Shown here in pieces: positions 1 to 8,503 of a stretch of DNA of 64,000 nucleotides (the stretch's first letter is position 1; every line of letters begins with the position of its first letter). The DNA comes from Aureispira sp. CCB-QB1. GTDB taxonomy: Bacteria; Bacteroidota; Bacteroidia; Chitinophagales; Saprospiraceae. The DNA is taken from positions 22,454 through 86,453 of the forward strand of contig CAMBRK010000011.1 in the NCBI GenBank assembly GCA_945870185.1. Direction: 5' to 3'. The notes beneath the pieces were generated by a model, which saw only the letters and a program-made list of their open reading frames with translations, ran no database searches and was not told the DNA's origin. The position numbers and the translations under genes are program-made.

Positions 1-89
1 ACCCAATTTTGGGGATTGGTAAAATCGACAATCTTATTAATTTTGAAGCTCCTGTTTGTCATGCTTGTTACAAATATTTCATAGAATTT

Positions 90-1100
90 CTAAAATGGTA
101 AATCATCTTCAGTGCTGTTAGATTTATCAAAAGCTTCTTTCCCCCAATTCTCAAAAAACCACTCATCTTCGATATCTTCAAGTAAAGTGTCATTTCTAAT
201 TTCTTCGGTAACATCATATGCGAAATCCTTGTTCTGTAAAAACTTCAAAAACTCAGAATGTCCATAAACAGCAAAGCGCAAATTAGGCAAGAAATCTTTG
301 AAAGTAAAATATCCAGCATTCACATAATCTAAATTTAAATCACTTACATAAATATAAGAAAAGTCTTGGAATCTATACGTCTCCAACCATTCATAAATGT
401 CCAATACCTTTTCATGATTAAGTGCGTCAAACTTTTCATTGGCTAATCTGATTAGGTCTTCATTTATCAAACCTTTATATAGATAATCCATCTTAAATAA
501 AGTATCTATCAATTTATCAAACGCGGACATTCCATGCCCATTTTCACTCATATTAGCCCTAGCCCAATTATATTTTTCCACCCAAGCACAAAAATCATCT
601 AAAAACCAAAATACAATTTGCCCATTATCAATCTCCAGCAACATATTTTCTTTTTCATCTAAAAGCCTCAAATAAATACTATCAGGCTTAAAACTGATCA
701 TTTCGTCTAAGGGAATTCTCATCTCGTATATATGAAAATCACTACTTTTTTGTTCTTCAGTTAAATCAGAAGGCATGCAATAGTCCAACTTAAAAAACCC
801 ATCTTTGGTAGGCTCTATGTCAAAAGCAAAACCCAATGTAGAAGAGTAAAACAATACCAGATGTTTATGAAATACTTCTGCCCCATCTTCATGAAAGCAA
901 GACTTACATTTTGATTCTCTAACTTGTATATTATTAACACCATTTTCTTTCGACACCCATTTAAAAAAGTCACCTAAGTGTCTTATTACTACACTTTTTT
1001 CTCCTTGAAAATGAGCAACTTCATCATCCATAAATTTTTCTGCTGTGTCTATATCAAAGGAAGCGATGGCCTGAATAAGGGCTTGGCGTGGATTGGTCAT
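90..1100 (-). CDS. Unknown protein, last gene of the long minus-strand run
   Basis: I do not recognise this 336-residue protein. It is acidic and soluble-looking, without a signal peptide or membrane segment. An N-terminal stretch of about 100 residues carries a Cys-x-x-Cys near residue 67 (KCKSC) and could be a SnoaL/NTF2-like fold, but that is a guess. The C-terminal half is rich in Asp, Glu, Phe and Tyr. The ATG at 1100 is preferred over a GTG two codons upstream. It lies 24 nt after its upstream neighbour on the same strand and is the most distal gene of the run that begins at 26.86 kb. Nothing links it directly to defence except position. Confidence 0.6.
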   Translation of the reverse strand: MTNPRQALIQAIASFDIDTAEKFMDDEVAHFQGEKSVVIRHLGDFFKWVSKENGVNNIQVRESKCKSCFHEDGAEVFHKHLVLFYSSTLGFAFDIEPTKDGFFKLDYCMPSDLTEEQKSSDFHIYEMRIPLDEMISFKPDSIYLRLLDEKENMLLEIDNGQIVFWFLDDFCAWVEKYNWARANMSENGHGMSAFDKLIDTLFKMDYLYKGLINEDLIRLANEKFDALNHEKVLDIYEWLETYRFQDFSYIYVSDLNLDYVNAGYFTFKDFLPNLRFAVYGHSEFLKFLQNKDFAYDVTEEIRNDTLLEDIEDEWFFENWGKEAFDKSNSTEDDLPF

Positions 1101-1124
1101 TTTCACAATATGATTTTATTCGTA

Positions 1125-1592
1125 TTAAAGATTATCAAAGGATAATAAATCATCTTCTGCTTTGATCATTTTAGCTATCTCTTCTTTTGTGAGCCATTCA
1201 GTTTGTTCGCTCATTAAAATTCCTTTCTCAAATTGTAATATCATCCTACCTTCAAAAACCGGCACATGTCCATTATGGATCATACAAGCTACATCACCCA
1301 AGGCAACATGAATTGACCCGCTAAACCAATCTGCAAAGACGATCTCTTGGTCAGGAAATAAATATTTTATATCTACTTTCAGGAAATCAAGTATATATCC
1401 CTCCCATTTTATAAGAAAGAGTTTTTTATTGTCAATTGCCCACTGAGCTTTATAACCTCTCCAACAAGTTGAACTTGGAGCAACTAATGGGTGTGGAAGT
1501 CTTATGGTTTTTAGGTAGCCTTCCAAGGGTTCACTATATAAAGAGTGGGTCTCATTTTTGTAAGTAATAATATCTTTTACTTGTAAGGTCAT
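1125..1592 (-). CDS. Unknown protein (155 aa)
   Basis: Unrecognised protein with many aromatic residues and a predicted alpha/beta character. There is no signal peptide or membrane helix. The first ATG is at 1592; an in-frame TTG at 1637 would add 15 residues and cannot be excluded, since it would leave a 35-nt gap to the GNAT gene upstream. It may be a small partner or immunity-type protein to its neighbours, but this is only inference from position. Confidence 0.55.
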   Translation of the reverse strand: MTLQVKDIITYKNETHSLYSEPLEGYLKTIRLPHPLVAPSSTCWRGYKAQWAIDNKKLFLIKWEGYILDFLKVDIKYLFPDQEIVFADWFSGSIHVALGDVACMIHNGHVPVFEGRMILQFEKGILMSEQTEWLTKEEIAKMIKAEDDLLSFDNL

Positions 1593-1672
1593 AATATTTG
1601 GATTTATTGGAAAAGGGTAATGATTATTGGCGGTCAAATTAAAATCGATCTTAAATTTTACAATGATTTTAT

Positions 1673-2164
1673 TCAGTTCTTATTCTTCAGAATATATAAT
1701 TCAATCAAATAATCTCCCTTCTCCGACTTAAATGGCTGCCCACTTTTCTGAAACTCATATTTTTCTAGAATGTGTTTCATCGCCCCGTTATTTTCTTTTA
1801 CTGTTGCATAAATATTGACAGGAGTTTTTATCAATACTTCAACTATCTTCTTACCATATCCTTTTCCCTCCATCCTACTCACAATCCAGCCTAATTCAAA
1901 GTCAAAATCTTCTGGATTTTCTAACGAATTAGATTTCTCAAAAACTCCCTTTTTATAACTATCATTCGGTATCTTTAATGCTCCCACAGCACTCATCTCA
2001 TCCGCATCAGGTATAAACATGAGCGTCGGATTTTTGAGTATCAAGCCATCAAATGATGACTCTTTGACATTACCTTCATTCATTACTATTTCTTTAAACT
2101 TCTTAACAATTTCTGGGAAAAAAACACTAGCAACACCAGTGACATATTTGATTTCATCATTCAT
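1673..2164 (-). CDS. GNAT-family N-acetyltransferase-like protein
   Basis: A 163-residue protein. Residues about 91-112 look like GNAT motif A, the acetyl-CoA pyrophosphate-binding loop (ELGWIVSRMEGKGYGKKI, with the R/Q-x-x-G-x-G/A pattern as R-x-x-G-K-G-Y-G). The later segment INxYATVKENNGAM matches the usual motif B region (N-x-x-x-x with an Asn facing the cofactor). The substrate is unknown. Its ATG overlaps the 3' end of the upstream PLD/J-domain gene by 8 nt, so the two are probably translationally coupled. Confidence 0.6.
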   Translation of the reverse strand: MNDEIKYVTGVASVFFPEIVKKFKEIVMNEGNVKESSFDGLILKNPTLMFIPDADEMSAVGALKIPNDSYKKGVFEKSNSLENPEDFDFELGWIVSRMEGKGYGKKIVEVLIKTPVNIYATVKENNGAMKHILEKYEFQKSGQPFKSEKGDYLIELYILKNKN

Positions 2165-3533
2165 TTTTATTATGGTTAAGTTGTGACTTTAAATCTTCTA
2201 CTTGTTGTAGCAAAGCGGCTTTTAAAACTCCAAAATGTTGATCCCAATCTTCCAAACTGCTAATCGTTCTGTAAGATTCACTTTCTTTGAGAGCGATGAT
2301 ATCGGTTTGCAATATTCTTATTTTTCTTTTTAGCTTAGCTACTTCAGCTCGTATCAAATCCTTTTCTTGAATGGTTTCTGACTTAGGTTTAAAATATCTC
2401 CCTTTTTCCAATTCAGCCAAACTCTCACTCACACTTTTTAGGTCATTTCTATCGTAAGCACTTTTGAGCTCTATAAATATTTCCTCGGCTATTTCTTTAA
2501 ATTCATCACTTACTTTATCAGGGTGACATAGTGTAGATGCTTTTCTAAATTTCTTTTTTAAATCTACGATTTGTTCATCAGATAACTCAATATGTTCTTT
2601 ATTAACATCATCTTCTACCGCATCTTTATACTTCTTTTCATCATCTTGTGTTTTTGAAAAACTCTCTTTATCTGATGAATACTTTAACTTTTTAAGCCTA
2701 AATAACTCCAGAATGATAATACCCAATTCTTTGGTATGTCTATACTGATATTCATTTAATAGCTTCAGTAAATCAGTTTTTTCATTATCAAATGCATTGA
2801 CTTCATGCTCCAGAACTTTTATCTCCAGCTTTAATCCAAAAACCTCAGGATCGTAAAATATACTCACTTTTTGCCTTTCAGATATAAAATTTTGTATCCT
2901 ACTTACACATGAACCATACTCTCTCTGTACAAAATCATTGATGATAGTTTTTAATTCAAAATTATAATCGTATTCTTTAAGTTTAGTAATAGAAGGTAAA
3001 GCATCATCAATATCCTCCAAGATGATAAAGTTTTTAATGATTTCCAGCCGTTTGACAATTTGCTCATGGGGTATTTCTCTTTTGGCTATAACATCTTCGG
3101 GATGGAACTTCCTCAATATATTATAAAACTCAGTAATGAATTGATTGGCCAAATCTGTGTCCCCATTGGTTATTACCACATTCTCAAAATTACTTTCTGC
3201 CTTATAACTCCAATTGTAGGAACCCGTAATGACCGTTTTGCCATCTATGACACAAAACTTATTATGCATGAGTTCAGAGTCTCCATTGCCTATCAGAAAT
3301 ACCTTTGATCCCTCACCTTCCAAACATCCGTAGTCTATATAAGATTTTTCGTTAATACTATCGTTGGCAATAATCACCTGAACCTTACATCCACTTTTAG
3401 CCTTTTGTATCAACTCCTGAAACAAAGTCTTGTTGGTAAACCAAGCCACAGCAACGTAAATGGACTCAGTTGCCTGTTGGATTTCTTCTTTAATCCTGTA
3501 CGAAATATTATTAAAAATGGCTTCTGTTTGCAT
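2157..3533 (-). CDS. Phospholipase D-like nuclease fused to a J domain
   Basis: The 458-residue protein starts with a PLD-like domain (about 1-150). It carries one HKD motif (MHNKFCVIDGKTVITGSYNWS, with H-x-K-x4-D and the following G-S/N), so it would act as a dimer like Nuc-type DNases. A linker with predicted coiled coil follows. Then comes a J domain at about 320-375 with an intact HPD tripeptide (CHPDK), and a coiled-coil C-terminus. J domains recruit and stimulate DnaK/Hsp70. Joining one to a PLD nuclease is unusual and suggests chaperone-controlled activation. The start ATG at 3533 lies 87 nt after the TPR gene upstream; the 3' end overlaps the GNAT gene. Confidence 0.8.
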   Translation of the reverse strand: MQTEAIFNNISYRIKEEIQQATESIYVAVAWFTNKTLFQELIQKAKSGCKVQVIIANDSINEKSYIDYGCLEGEGSKVFLIGNGDSELMHNKFCVIDGKTVITGSYNWSYKAESNFENVVITNGDTDLANQFITEFYNILRKFHPEDVIAKREIPHEQIVKRLEIIKNFIILEDIDDALPSITKLKEYDYNFELKTIINDFVQREYGSCVSRIQNFISERQKVSIFYDPEVFGLKLEIKVLEHEVNAFDNEKTDLLKLLNEYQYRHTKELGIIILELFRLKKLKYSSDKESFSKTQDDEKKYKDAVEDDVNKEHIELSDEQIVDLKKKFRKASTLCHPDKVSDEFKEIAEEIFIELKSAYDRNDLKSVSESLAELEKGRYFKPKSETIQEKDLIRAEVAKLKRKIRILQTDIIALKESESYRTISSLEDWDQHFGVLKAALLQQVEDLKSQLNHNKNE

Positions 3534-3620
3534 TAATAGGCGTATTTATTAAAAAATATATCAATTTAGTTTAAGGATTTAATCTGGCAGCAGTATAATA
3601 AATTTCTATTATTTAAAATT

Positions 3621-4568
3621 TTATTTTTGATGACTTATAATACTATTTAACAAATCTACTGTATAACTGAAATTATATTTTACATAAGGCCACCATCCTT
3701 CATCCTTTTCAAAAGTTGATTGTATCTCATATCCTTTCGTATAATCTGCAAGCGCTTCTTCCCATTCATTAAAGAAATGCATTATTAGAAATGCTCTATT
3801 TTCGTAAGCATTATAATTATTTGGGTTTGCATTAATTGCATTAGTAAAATCCTCTCTTGCTCCGTCCCAATCTTCGTTTCCTTGCCTATGTTCTCCCCTT
3901 TTTAAAAATGCTCTATCTTGATTTGGATCCAATTCTATAACTTTAGAATAATTAGAAATTGCCCCCTCAGGATCCTTTAATTCACTCTTTACATTTCCTA
4001 GCCAATAATAAGCATTAGCGATATTTGGACAAATTTCTAAAACTTTGGAAAAATCATCACTTGCTAATTCATATTCTTTATTTTGAAAATATGCAAATCC
4101 TCTCCAAAAATATGCAGCAATAGATTTAGGGTAAATAGTTATTGCCCTAGAAAAGTCTTCAATATTTATTTTGCCAAATTGAGTAATATTCCATCCATGG
4201 TATTCATCAAATACAATATTAGTGTCTCTGCTCGCTACACCCTTCAGTATATAAGCTAAATAATTATTTGGATCTATACAAATTATTGAATTTACAATAT
4301 CGTCAGCACTTTTTTTTAAAACTTTATTAAAGTTAAACAAACGTTCATCACACAAAATACTTTCATCACCTTTTTCAAACATGTGATAAAAATTTATACC
4401 TTCAGTTACCTTGTACTTATTATTCAACAAACAAAATGCCGTATTAAATAACTGCTCAATATTATCCATCATTAAATCTTGAGTAAGACCAATCAGACTA
4501 TCTACCTTTTTTATCTCAGGTAGAGATGATGGGCTTGGGATTAAGTTTTTAGGGAAATCATCGCTCAT
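3621..4568 (-). CDS. TPR-repeat protein (315 aa)
   Basis: Residues about 130-275 contain at least four tetratricopeptide repeats, each with a small-residue/aromatic pattern such as AYYWLGNVKSELKDPEGAI followed by YSKVIELDPNQ. TPRs are protein-interaction scaffolds. The N-terminal 100 residues are not recognised. There is no signal peptide, so it is probably cytoplasmic. It is 13 nt downstream of the gene ending at 4582 and belongs to the same run as the second TPR protein (5220-6719), with which it may share a partner. Confidence 0.75.
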   Translation of the reverse strand: MSDDFPKNLIPSPSSLPEIKKVDSLIGLTQDLMMDNIEQLFNTAFCLLNNKYKVTEGINFYHMFEKGDESILCDERLFNFNKVLKKSADDIVNSIICIDPNNYLAYILKGVASRDTNIVFDEYHGWNITQFGKINIEDFSRAITIYPKSIAAYFWRGFAYFQNKEYELASDDFSKVLEICPNIANAYYWLGNVKSELKDPEGAISNYSKVIELDPNQDRAFLKRGEHRQGNEDWDGAREDFTNAINANPNNYNAYENRAFLIMHFFNEWEEALADYTKGYEIQSTFEKDEGWWPYVKYNFSYTVDLLNSIISHQK

Positions 4569-4581
4569 ATACCTTGATATT

Positions 4582-5181
4582 TTAAGCTATTTTAATAATA
4601 TTTTCTAATTTAGCAATATATGTTAGCCACAAAGGACTATTTATGTCTTCTATTTTTAATCTTTCGGAAAAATCCTTGATTTCATGTTTTAAGTTCTGCG
4701 AAAACTGATATGCATCTATTGTTTTAGTAGCTGTATCGAATAAGAGACCATCTCTTCTTATTTTCCATCCATTTCTAGTCTCACCAACATGAAGAATACC
4801 ACATCTGACATTCTTAAAGAAGTCTTTTGAAAGTCCATTGTGGCTAAATTCACTAAGTCTTTTTGCGGTTGTAAAAAACAAGCCGAAACATCTTTCGCTT
4901 TTGTCTTTAGTATCCATAAATCCAGAAACACTAAAGGAGATATAGGTTTCTATTAGCAAACAGCAATTTGCCATTAGGGAAAATCCATTTTTGTAGGACT
5001 TTTTATAGACTTCACTCTCAAAATCGAAGGGTTTTAGATATCTCCCATATAACCTGATATAGATGAAGTGTGCAAGGTTTTCTTTATATTTTTCCATATC
5101 TTTTATCCAACCTTCCACATCTCGTACTGTGATATCTTTTTGATTATCATCAGTGGCTAAGATTATATCATTTTTATTCAT
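4582..5181 (-). CDS. Unknown helical protein (199 aa)
   Basis: Unrecognised, predicted mostly alpha-helical. It has a run NGFSLMANCCLLIETYISF followed by conserved-looking Arg, His and Glu residues (SHNGLSKDFFKNVRCGILH and GETRNGWKI). The pattern of a helical bundle with a late R-x-G-x-x-H resembles HEPN-like or abortive-infection-like proteins, but I cannot assign a family. It sits between the two TPR genes with gaps of 13 and 38 nt, so it is probably cotranscribed with them. Confidence 0.5.
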   Translation of the reverse strand: MNKNDIILATDDNQKDITVRDVEGWIKDMEKYKENLAHFIYIRLYGRYLKPFDFESEVYKKSYKNGFSLMANCCLLIETYISFSVSGFMDTKDKSERCFGLFFTTAKRLSEFSHNGLSKDFFKNVRCGILHVGETRNGWKIRRDGLLFDTATKTIDAYQFSQNLKHEIKDFSERLKIEDINSPLWLTYIAKLENIIKIA

Positions 5182-5219
5182 TTTATTAAATTTACTATTT
5201 TTGAATATTTTCTTTTCTT

Positions 5220-6719
5220 CTATCGCCCACTCCAGTCAGAAACATCATCAATATCACCGTCATAATCGTCATAATCTCCTAATTGCCCATCACTAAGGGC
5301 ATCAAAAGTATCTCTTTTGTATTGTTTTGGGTCGTCTTCTGAATAATCTATAACACGATATGGCTGATTTTCAATTGTTTTTAATTTCCATTTTTCAATA
5401 ATATGTAATTTTATTAAATTTGCTGCTAGGGCATATTTATACAATTTATTTGTAATTAACCGCTTATCATAGAATAATGACTTAGCCAAAATAAAATGAA
5501 CATTTGAAGTTACACCTCCAAAAATATAATTAGGATCGGAAGCAATAATATCCGAAATAACTGATCCCTTATATTTTCCACTATCCAAAACACTATTAGA
5601 ATAAAATATCTTAAAATCTTCAGATTCCAATATATCTCTTGAATCTAAATTATAAAAAATTTCTGGGCACGAAAGATAGTGGCTCATGGGAAAATTTTTC
5701 AGTGCACTTACACTCCAATATAGCTGGTTACTTATGTTGATAGGATCAACTTTGGCGTTGAAATAATTATTAATATCTTGTTCTGTTAACTCTATATCGT
5801 TCTCAATACATACTTCATATTTTCTTTGAGCACGTCCTTTAGAGCCATTTATAAAAGCTGTCCTTGCATCACTTAATGCAGTTTTAATTTCCATTTTTTC
5901 ACAATAAGCTAGTAGTTCTTTTGCATACTCATGTGCCGGATCTATGTTAAGGCAATATCTAAGTTGTCGAATTGATTCATCATAATTTTTGCTGTAACTA
6001 TGAAAAATACCTTGGTATAAACATTGATTTAATGAACTCAAATGCTTGTACCCTATAGAATATATACTTTCAGCTTCTGAATATTTTTTCTCACCAATTA
6101 AAGATCGCATTAAGGCGATATACCCTCTTTCAGTTTTTTCTATTTCAATATTCTTTTTAAAATCTTCACTTGCAGAATTGTAATCTTTTAAATTGAAACT
6201 AATAATCCCTCTATTTAAATATGCACAAGCGAAGCTATTGTTTAATCTTATTGCAACATTGTAATAGTGTTTAGCTAGTTCTGAACCAATTCCGTCTTCA
6301 TCCAAAATATCAGCTAGTCTTTTGTAGTACCGTGCCGATGTTTTTAAAATTATTGCATTCTTCGCATCGTCTTCTCTGTTTGGGTTTATTTCCTTTTTAA
6401 TATAGGATCTGAAATGATATGCAAAATCATTTGTTTTATCATTTTGAATGACTGACGATAAAACTTCATATGCTTTTTCTTGCAACTTGATTTTGTCATA
6501 GTAAAATCCTTTAACAACTCTATATGTTAAATTATCACTTTTAAATTCATCCATAAATTGCATTTGTTTTTCAAATTCATTATCACTTTGGCCTTGTAAA
6601 AAACAATTACAATCATACTTATTAAACAAATCGAGTATAGCTTCACAAAATTCAATGACTTTTCCTTCTTCAATGAATGAATTTGCTTTCCTAAAAATAT
6701 TTCTAAACCTATCGTCCAT
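5220..6719 (-). CDS. TPR-repeat protein (499 aa)
   Basis: Several tetratricopeptide repeats are visible, for example around residues 70-110, 150-200 and 240-270 (ACAYLNRGIISFNLKDYNSA, then SEDFKKNIEIE). The C-terminal 200 residues are non-repetitive and end in a very acidic tail (DDYDGDIDDVSDW). There is no signal sequence. It follows the HExxH peptidase gene after 35 nt. TPR proteins next to proteases are often substrates or sensors (as in CHAT/TPR pairs); that role here is inference only. Confidence 0.7.
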   Translation of the reverse strand: MDDRFRNIFRKANSFIEEGKVIEFCEAILDLFNKYDCNCFLQGQSDNEFEKQMQFMDEFKSDNLTYRVVKGFYYDKIKLQEKAYEVLSSVIQNDKTNDFAYHFRSYIKKEINPNREDDAKNAIILKTSARYYKRLADILDEDGIGSELAKHYYNVAIRLNNSFACAYLNRGIISFNLKDYNSASEDFKKNIEIEKTERGYIALMRSLIGEKKYSEAESIYSIGYKHLSSLNQCLYQGIFHSYSKNYDESIRQLRYCLNIDPAHEYAKELLAYCEKMEIKTALSDARTAFINGSKGRAQRKYEVCIENDIELTEQDINNYFNAKVDPINISNQLYWSVSALKNFPMSHYLSCPEIFYNLDSRDILESEDFKIFYSNSVLDSGKYKGSVISDIIASDPNYIFGGVTSNVHFILAKSLFYDKRLITNKLYKYALAANLIKLHIIEKWKLKTIENQPYRVIDYSEDDPKQYKRDTFDALSDGQLGDYDDYDGDIDDVSDWSGR

Positions 6720-6754
6720 AAATATTACAACTTTAAAATTTTATAATTCCCTAA

Positions 6755-7786
6755 TTACTTAATCCTTCCATTATACTTCTCCACCGCTAATCCATCCGTT
6801 TCCAAAGCCATTGCTTTCAATACATTAACATATTCCAGAATTTCCTTTTGATTAGCCTCCCATATCTCAAAAAAACGGCTAAACTCATCCCCATTTTTAA
6901 AAACTACTCCTCTAGGATGAGCATCATTTATTACTCTTTCAGTCAGTATAAATCCATTCCTGAATACTGAATTTGCATCAATGTCAAATCCACCTTTATT
7001 CCCGCTCTTAAAAGCATCAACAATGGTATTCATGATATATGTTGCTCTTATTGAAGGATGAGGGTGAGAACATGAATTAGTATAAAATGCATCATGCCTT
7101 CCTTGAAAAATAAGATAATTGATAAATATGGCACCAACACCAGTTGATAACAACATTTCTGCCACTTCTTTTTTGTAGTATGCTTGTTTTAATTTGCCTT
7201 CCAGCGATTCCATCCATTGATTTATATGATTAGCAATTTGTATGGCTGCATATTGATCAGCATCATATTCCATTAGATGAACTTCTTGTGAATAGCTACC
7301 ACAATTGACCATTTCAGAAAAATGTGAAATACCTCTTAAGTCATCTTGTATGATATGCCCTAACTCATGAAAGAAAGTAAACATTTGACAATACTTATAC
7401 ATCTTTTCTAAAAAACCTTCTTGACCCACTTTGTCTAAAATGTGAAATGATTCAAGTTCACCTTTCATAAGAGTTTTATAATCAACTCCGCTAAATAATT
7501 CACTCATCTGAATAATAGTACCTGCGTTGATACCTATTAATGAATTACTTTTCCATGCGAATGCATTAATATTTCCGTTATGAATGAAAGCCAATAAAGT
7601 AGGTGTAAATCCATACTTCTTTTCTGCTCTATTTATATATTCTTGATAAGACTGAAATGGTTCTTCAAATAAAAATTCAATTTTCATGCCATAAAACGCA
7701 TCATAATATTGAATCTTTTGCCCATTTTTATCTACAAGACCCAAACTGTTCAGATACTCCACCTGCTTTAAATAATCATATCCCAT
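6755..7786 (-). CDS. HExxH zinc metallopeptidase-like protein
   Basis: A 343-residue protein with the zinc-site motif FFHELGHII at about residue 140. A downstream glutamate that could be the third ligand lies in the segment LMEYDADQYAA, the E-x-x-D/A arrangement of gluzincins (M48, ImmA/IrrE-like). It lacks the membrane helices of HtpX-type M48 enzymes, so it is probably cytoplasmic. The gene starts 6 nt after the stop of the PP2C phosphatase gene and is certainly part of its operon. ImmA/IrrE-type proteases often cleave repressors; whether this one cleaves a regulator, a TPR neighbour or a phage protein cannot be told from the sequence. Confidence 0.7.
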   Translation of the reverse strand: MGYDYLKQVEYLNSLGLVDKNGQKIQYYDAFYGMKIEFLFEEPFQSYQEYINRAEKKYGFTPTLLAFIHNGNINAFAWKSNSLIGINAGTIIQMSELFSGVDYKTLMKGELESFHILDKVGQEGFLEKMYKYCQMFTFFHELGHIIQDDLRGISHFSEMVNCGSYSQEVHLMEYDADQYAAIQIANHINQWMESLEGKLKQAYYKKEVAEMLLSTGVGAIFINYLIFQGRHDAFYTNSCSHPHPSIRATYIMNTIVDAFKSGNKGGFDIDANSVFRNGFILTERVINDAHPRGVVFKNGDEFSRFFEIWEANQKEILEYVNVLKAMALETDGLAVEKYNGRIK

Positions 7787-7792
7787 TTTACT

Positions 7793-8503
7793 TTATTTTA
7801 AATAATTCACCCAAACCCCACTATAATTATCCCTACCCTCAACCTCCACCAGCTCCTTAATCCTATTAATCCCATCTTCAATGTTATCAGAAGAATACAA
7901 ACATTCATGAATGCTATATGCATCCATGACATCCGTGATGCCATCTGTACACGCCATCAGAATGTCTCCACAGGCTATTGGACCAAAGTGTTCAAAGCCA
8001 ATGATGGCGTCTTTCACTGTTCCATGGATAGATCTAGTTACCACATGCCTATATTTTTCTATTCTCTCAGCTGAAGCAACAGAACCATGTTCTCCCATTT
8101 CTGATATAAGTGTGTGATCCCTGGACTCAAAGATTATTTCACCAGCTCTGAAATGGATAATCTTGACATCTCCAACCCAGAAACAACAACTTTCATTCTC
8201 AGATATAACAATACCACCGATAGTGGTACCCATCTTAATGCCGTGGTCACTTTGATACTGCCGAACAGCAAGATTAGACTTATTCACAGCTTTCTGTATG
8301 GCATCTTGATTGATCACACTCTGTGATGAGAGATAGGTACATATACTCTCACATACCATTTTTGAAGCAATGTCACCACCATCATATCCTCCCATGCCAT
8401 CAGCAACAAGAATCAGATCAGTATTTTGTCCGATTTTTTCAATCATTACAAAATCTTGATTTGTCTTCCTGCGACCTTTCTCTGTAAATGAAGTTATCTT
8501 CAT
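7793..8503 (-). CDS. PP2C-family serine/threonine protein phosphatase
   Basis: The 236-residue length is that of a single bacterial PP2C domain. Metal-binding motifs are visible: RKTNQDF near the N-terminus, LVADGMGGYDGGDIAS (D-G-M-G-G), a central GTTIGG, and C-terminal MACTDGITDVM and GRDNYSG. All key Asp residues appear intact, so an active Mg/Mn-dependent phosphatase is expected. Its ATG at 8503 overlaps the stop of the upstream 1803-residue ATPase gene by 4 nt, implying translational coupling. The same operon encodes a Ser/Thr kinase (15477-19610), so the phosphatase probably reverses that kinase's marks; this is inferred from context. Confidence 0.9.
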   Translation of the reverse strand: MKITSFTEKGRRKTNQDFVMIEKIGQNTDLILVADGMGGYDGGDIASKMVCESICTYLSSQSVINQDAIQKAVNKSNLAVRQYQSDHGIKMGTTIGGIVISENESCCFWVGDVKIIHFRAGEIIFESRDHTLISEMGEHGSVASAERIEKYRHVVTRSIHGTVKDAIIGFEHFGPIACGDILMACTDGITDVMDAYSIHECLYSSDNIEDGINRIKELVEVEGRDNYSGVWVNYLK

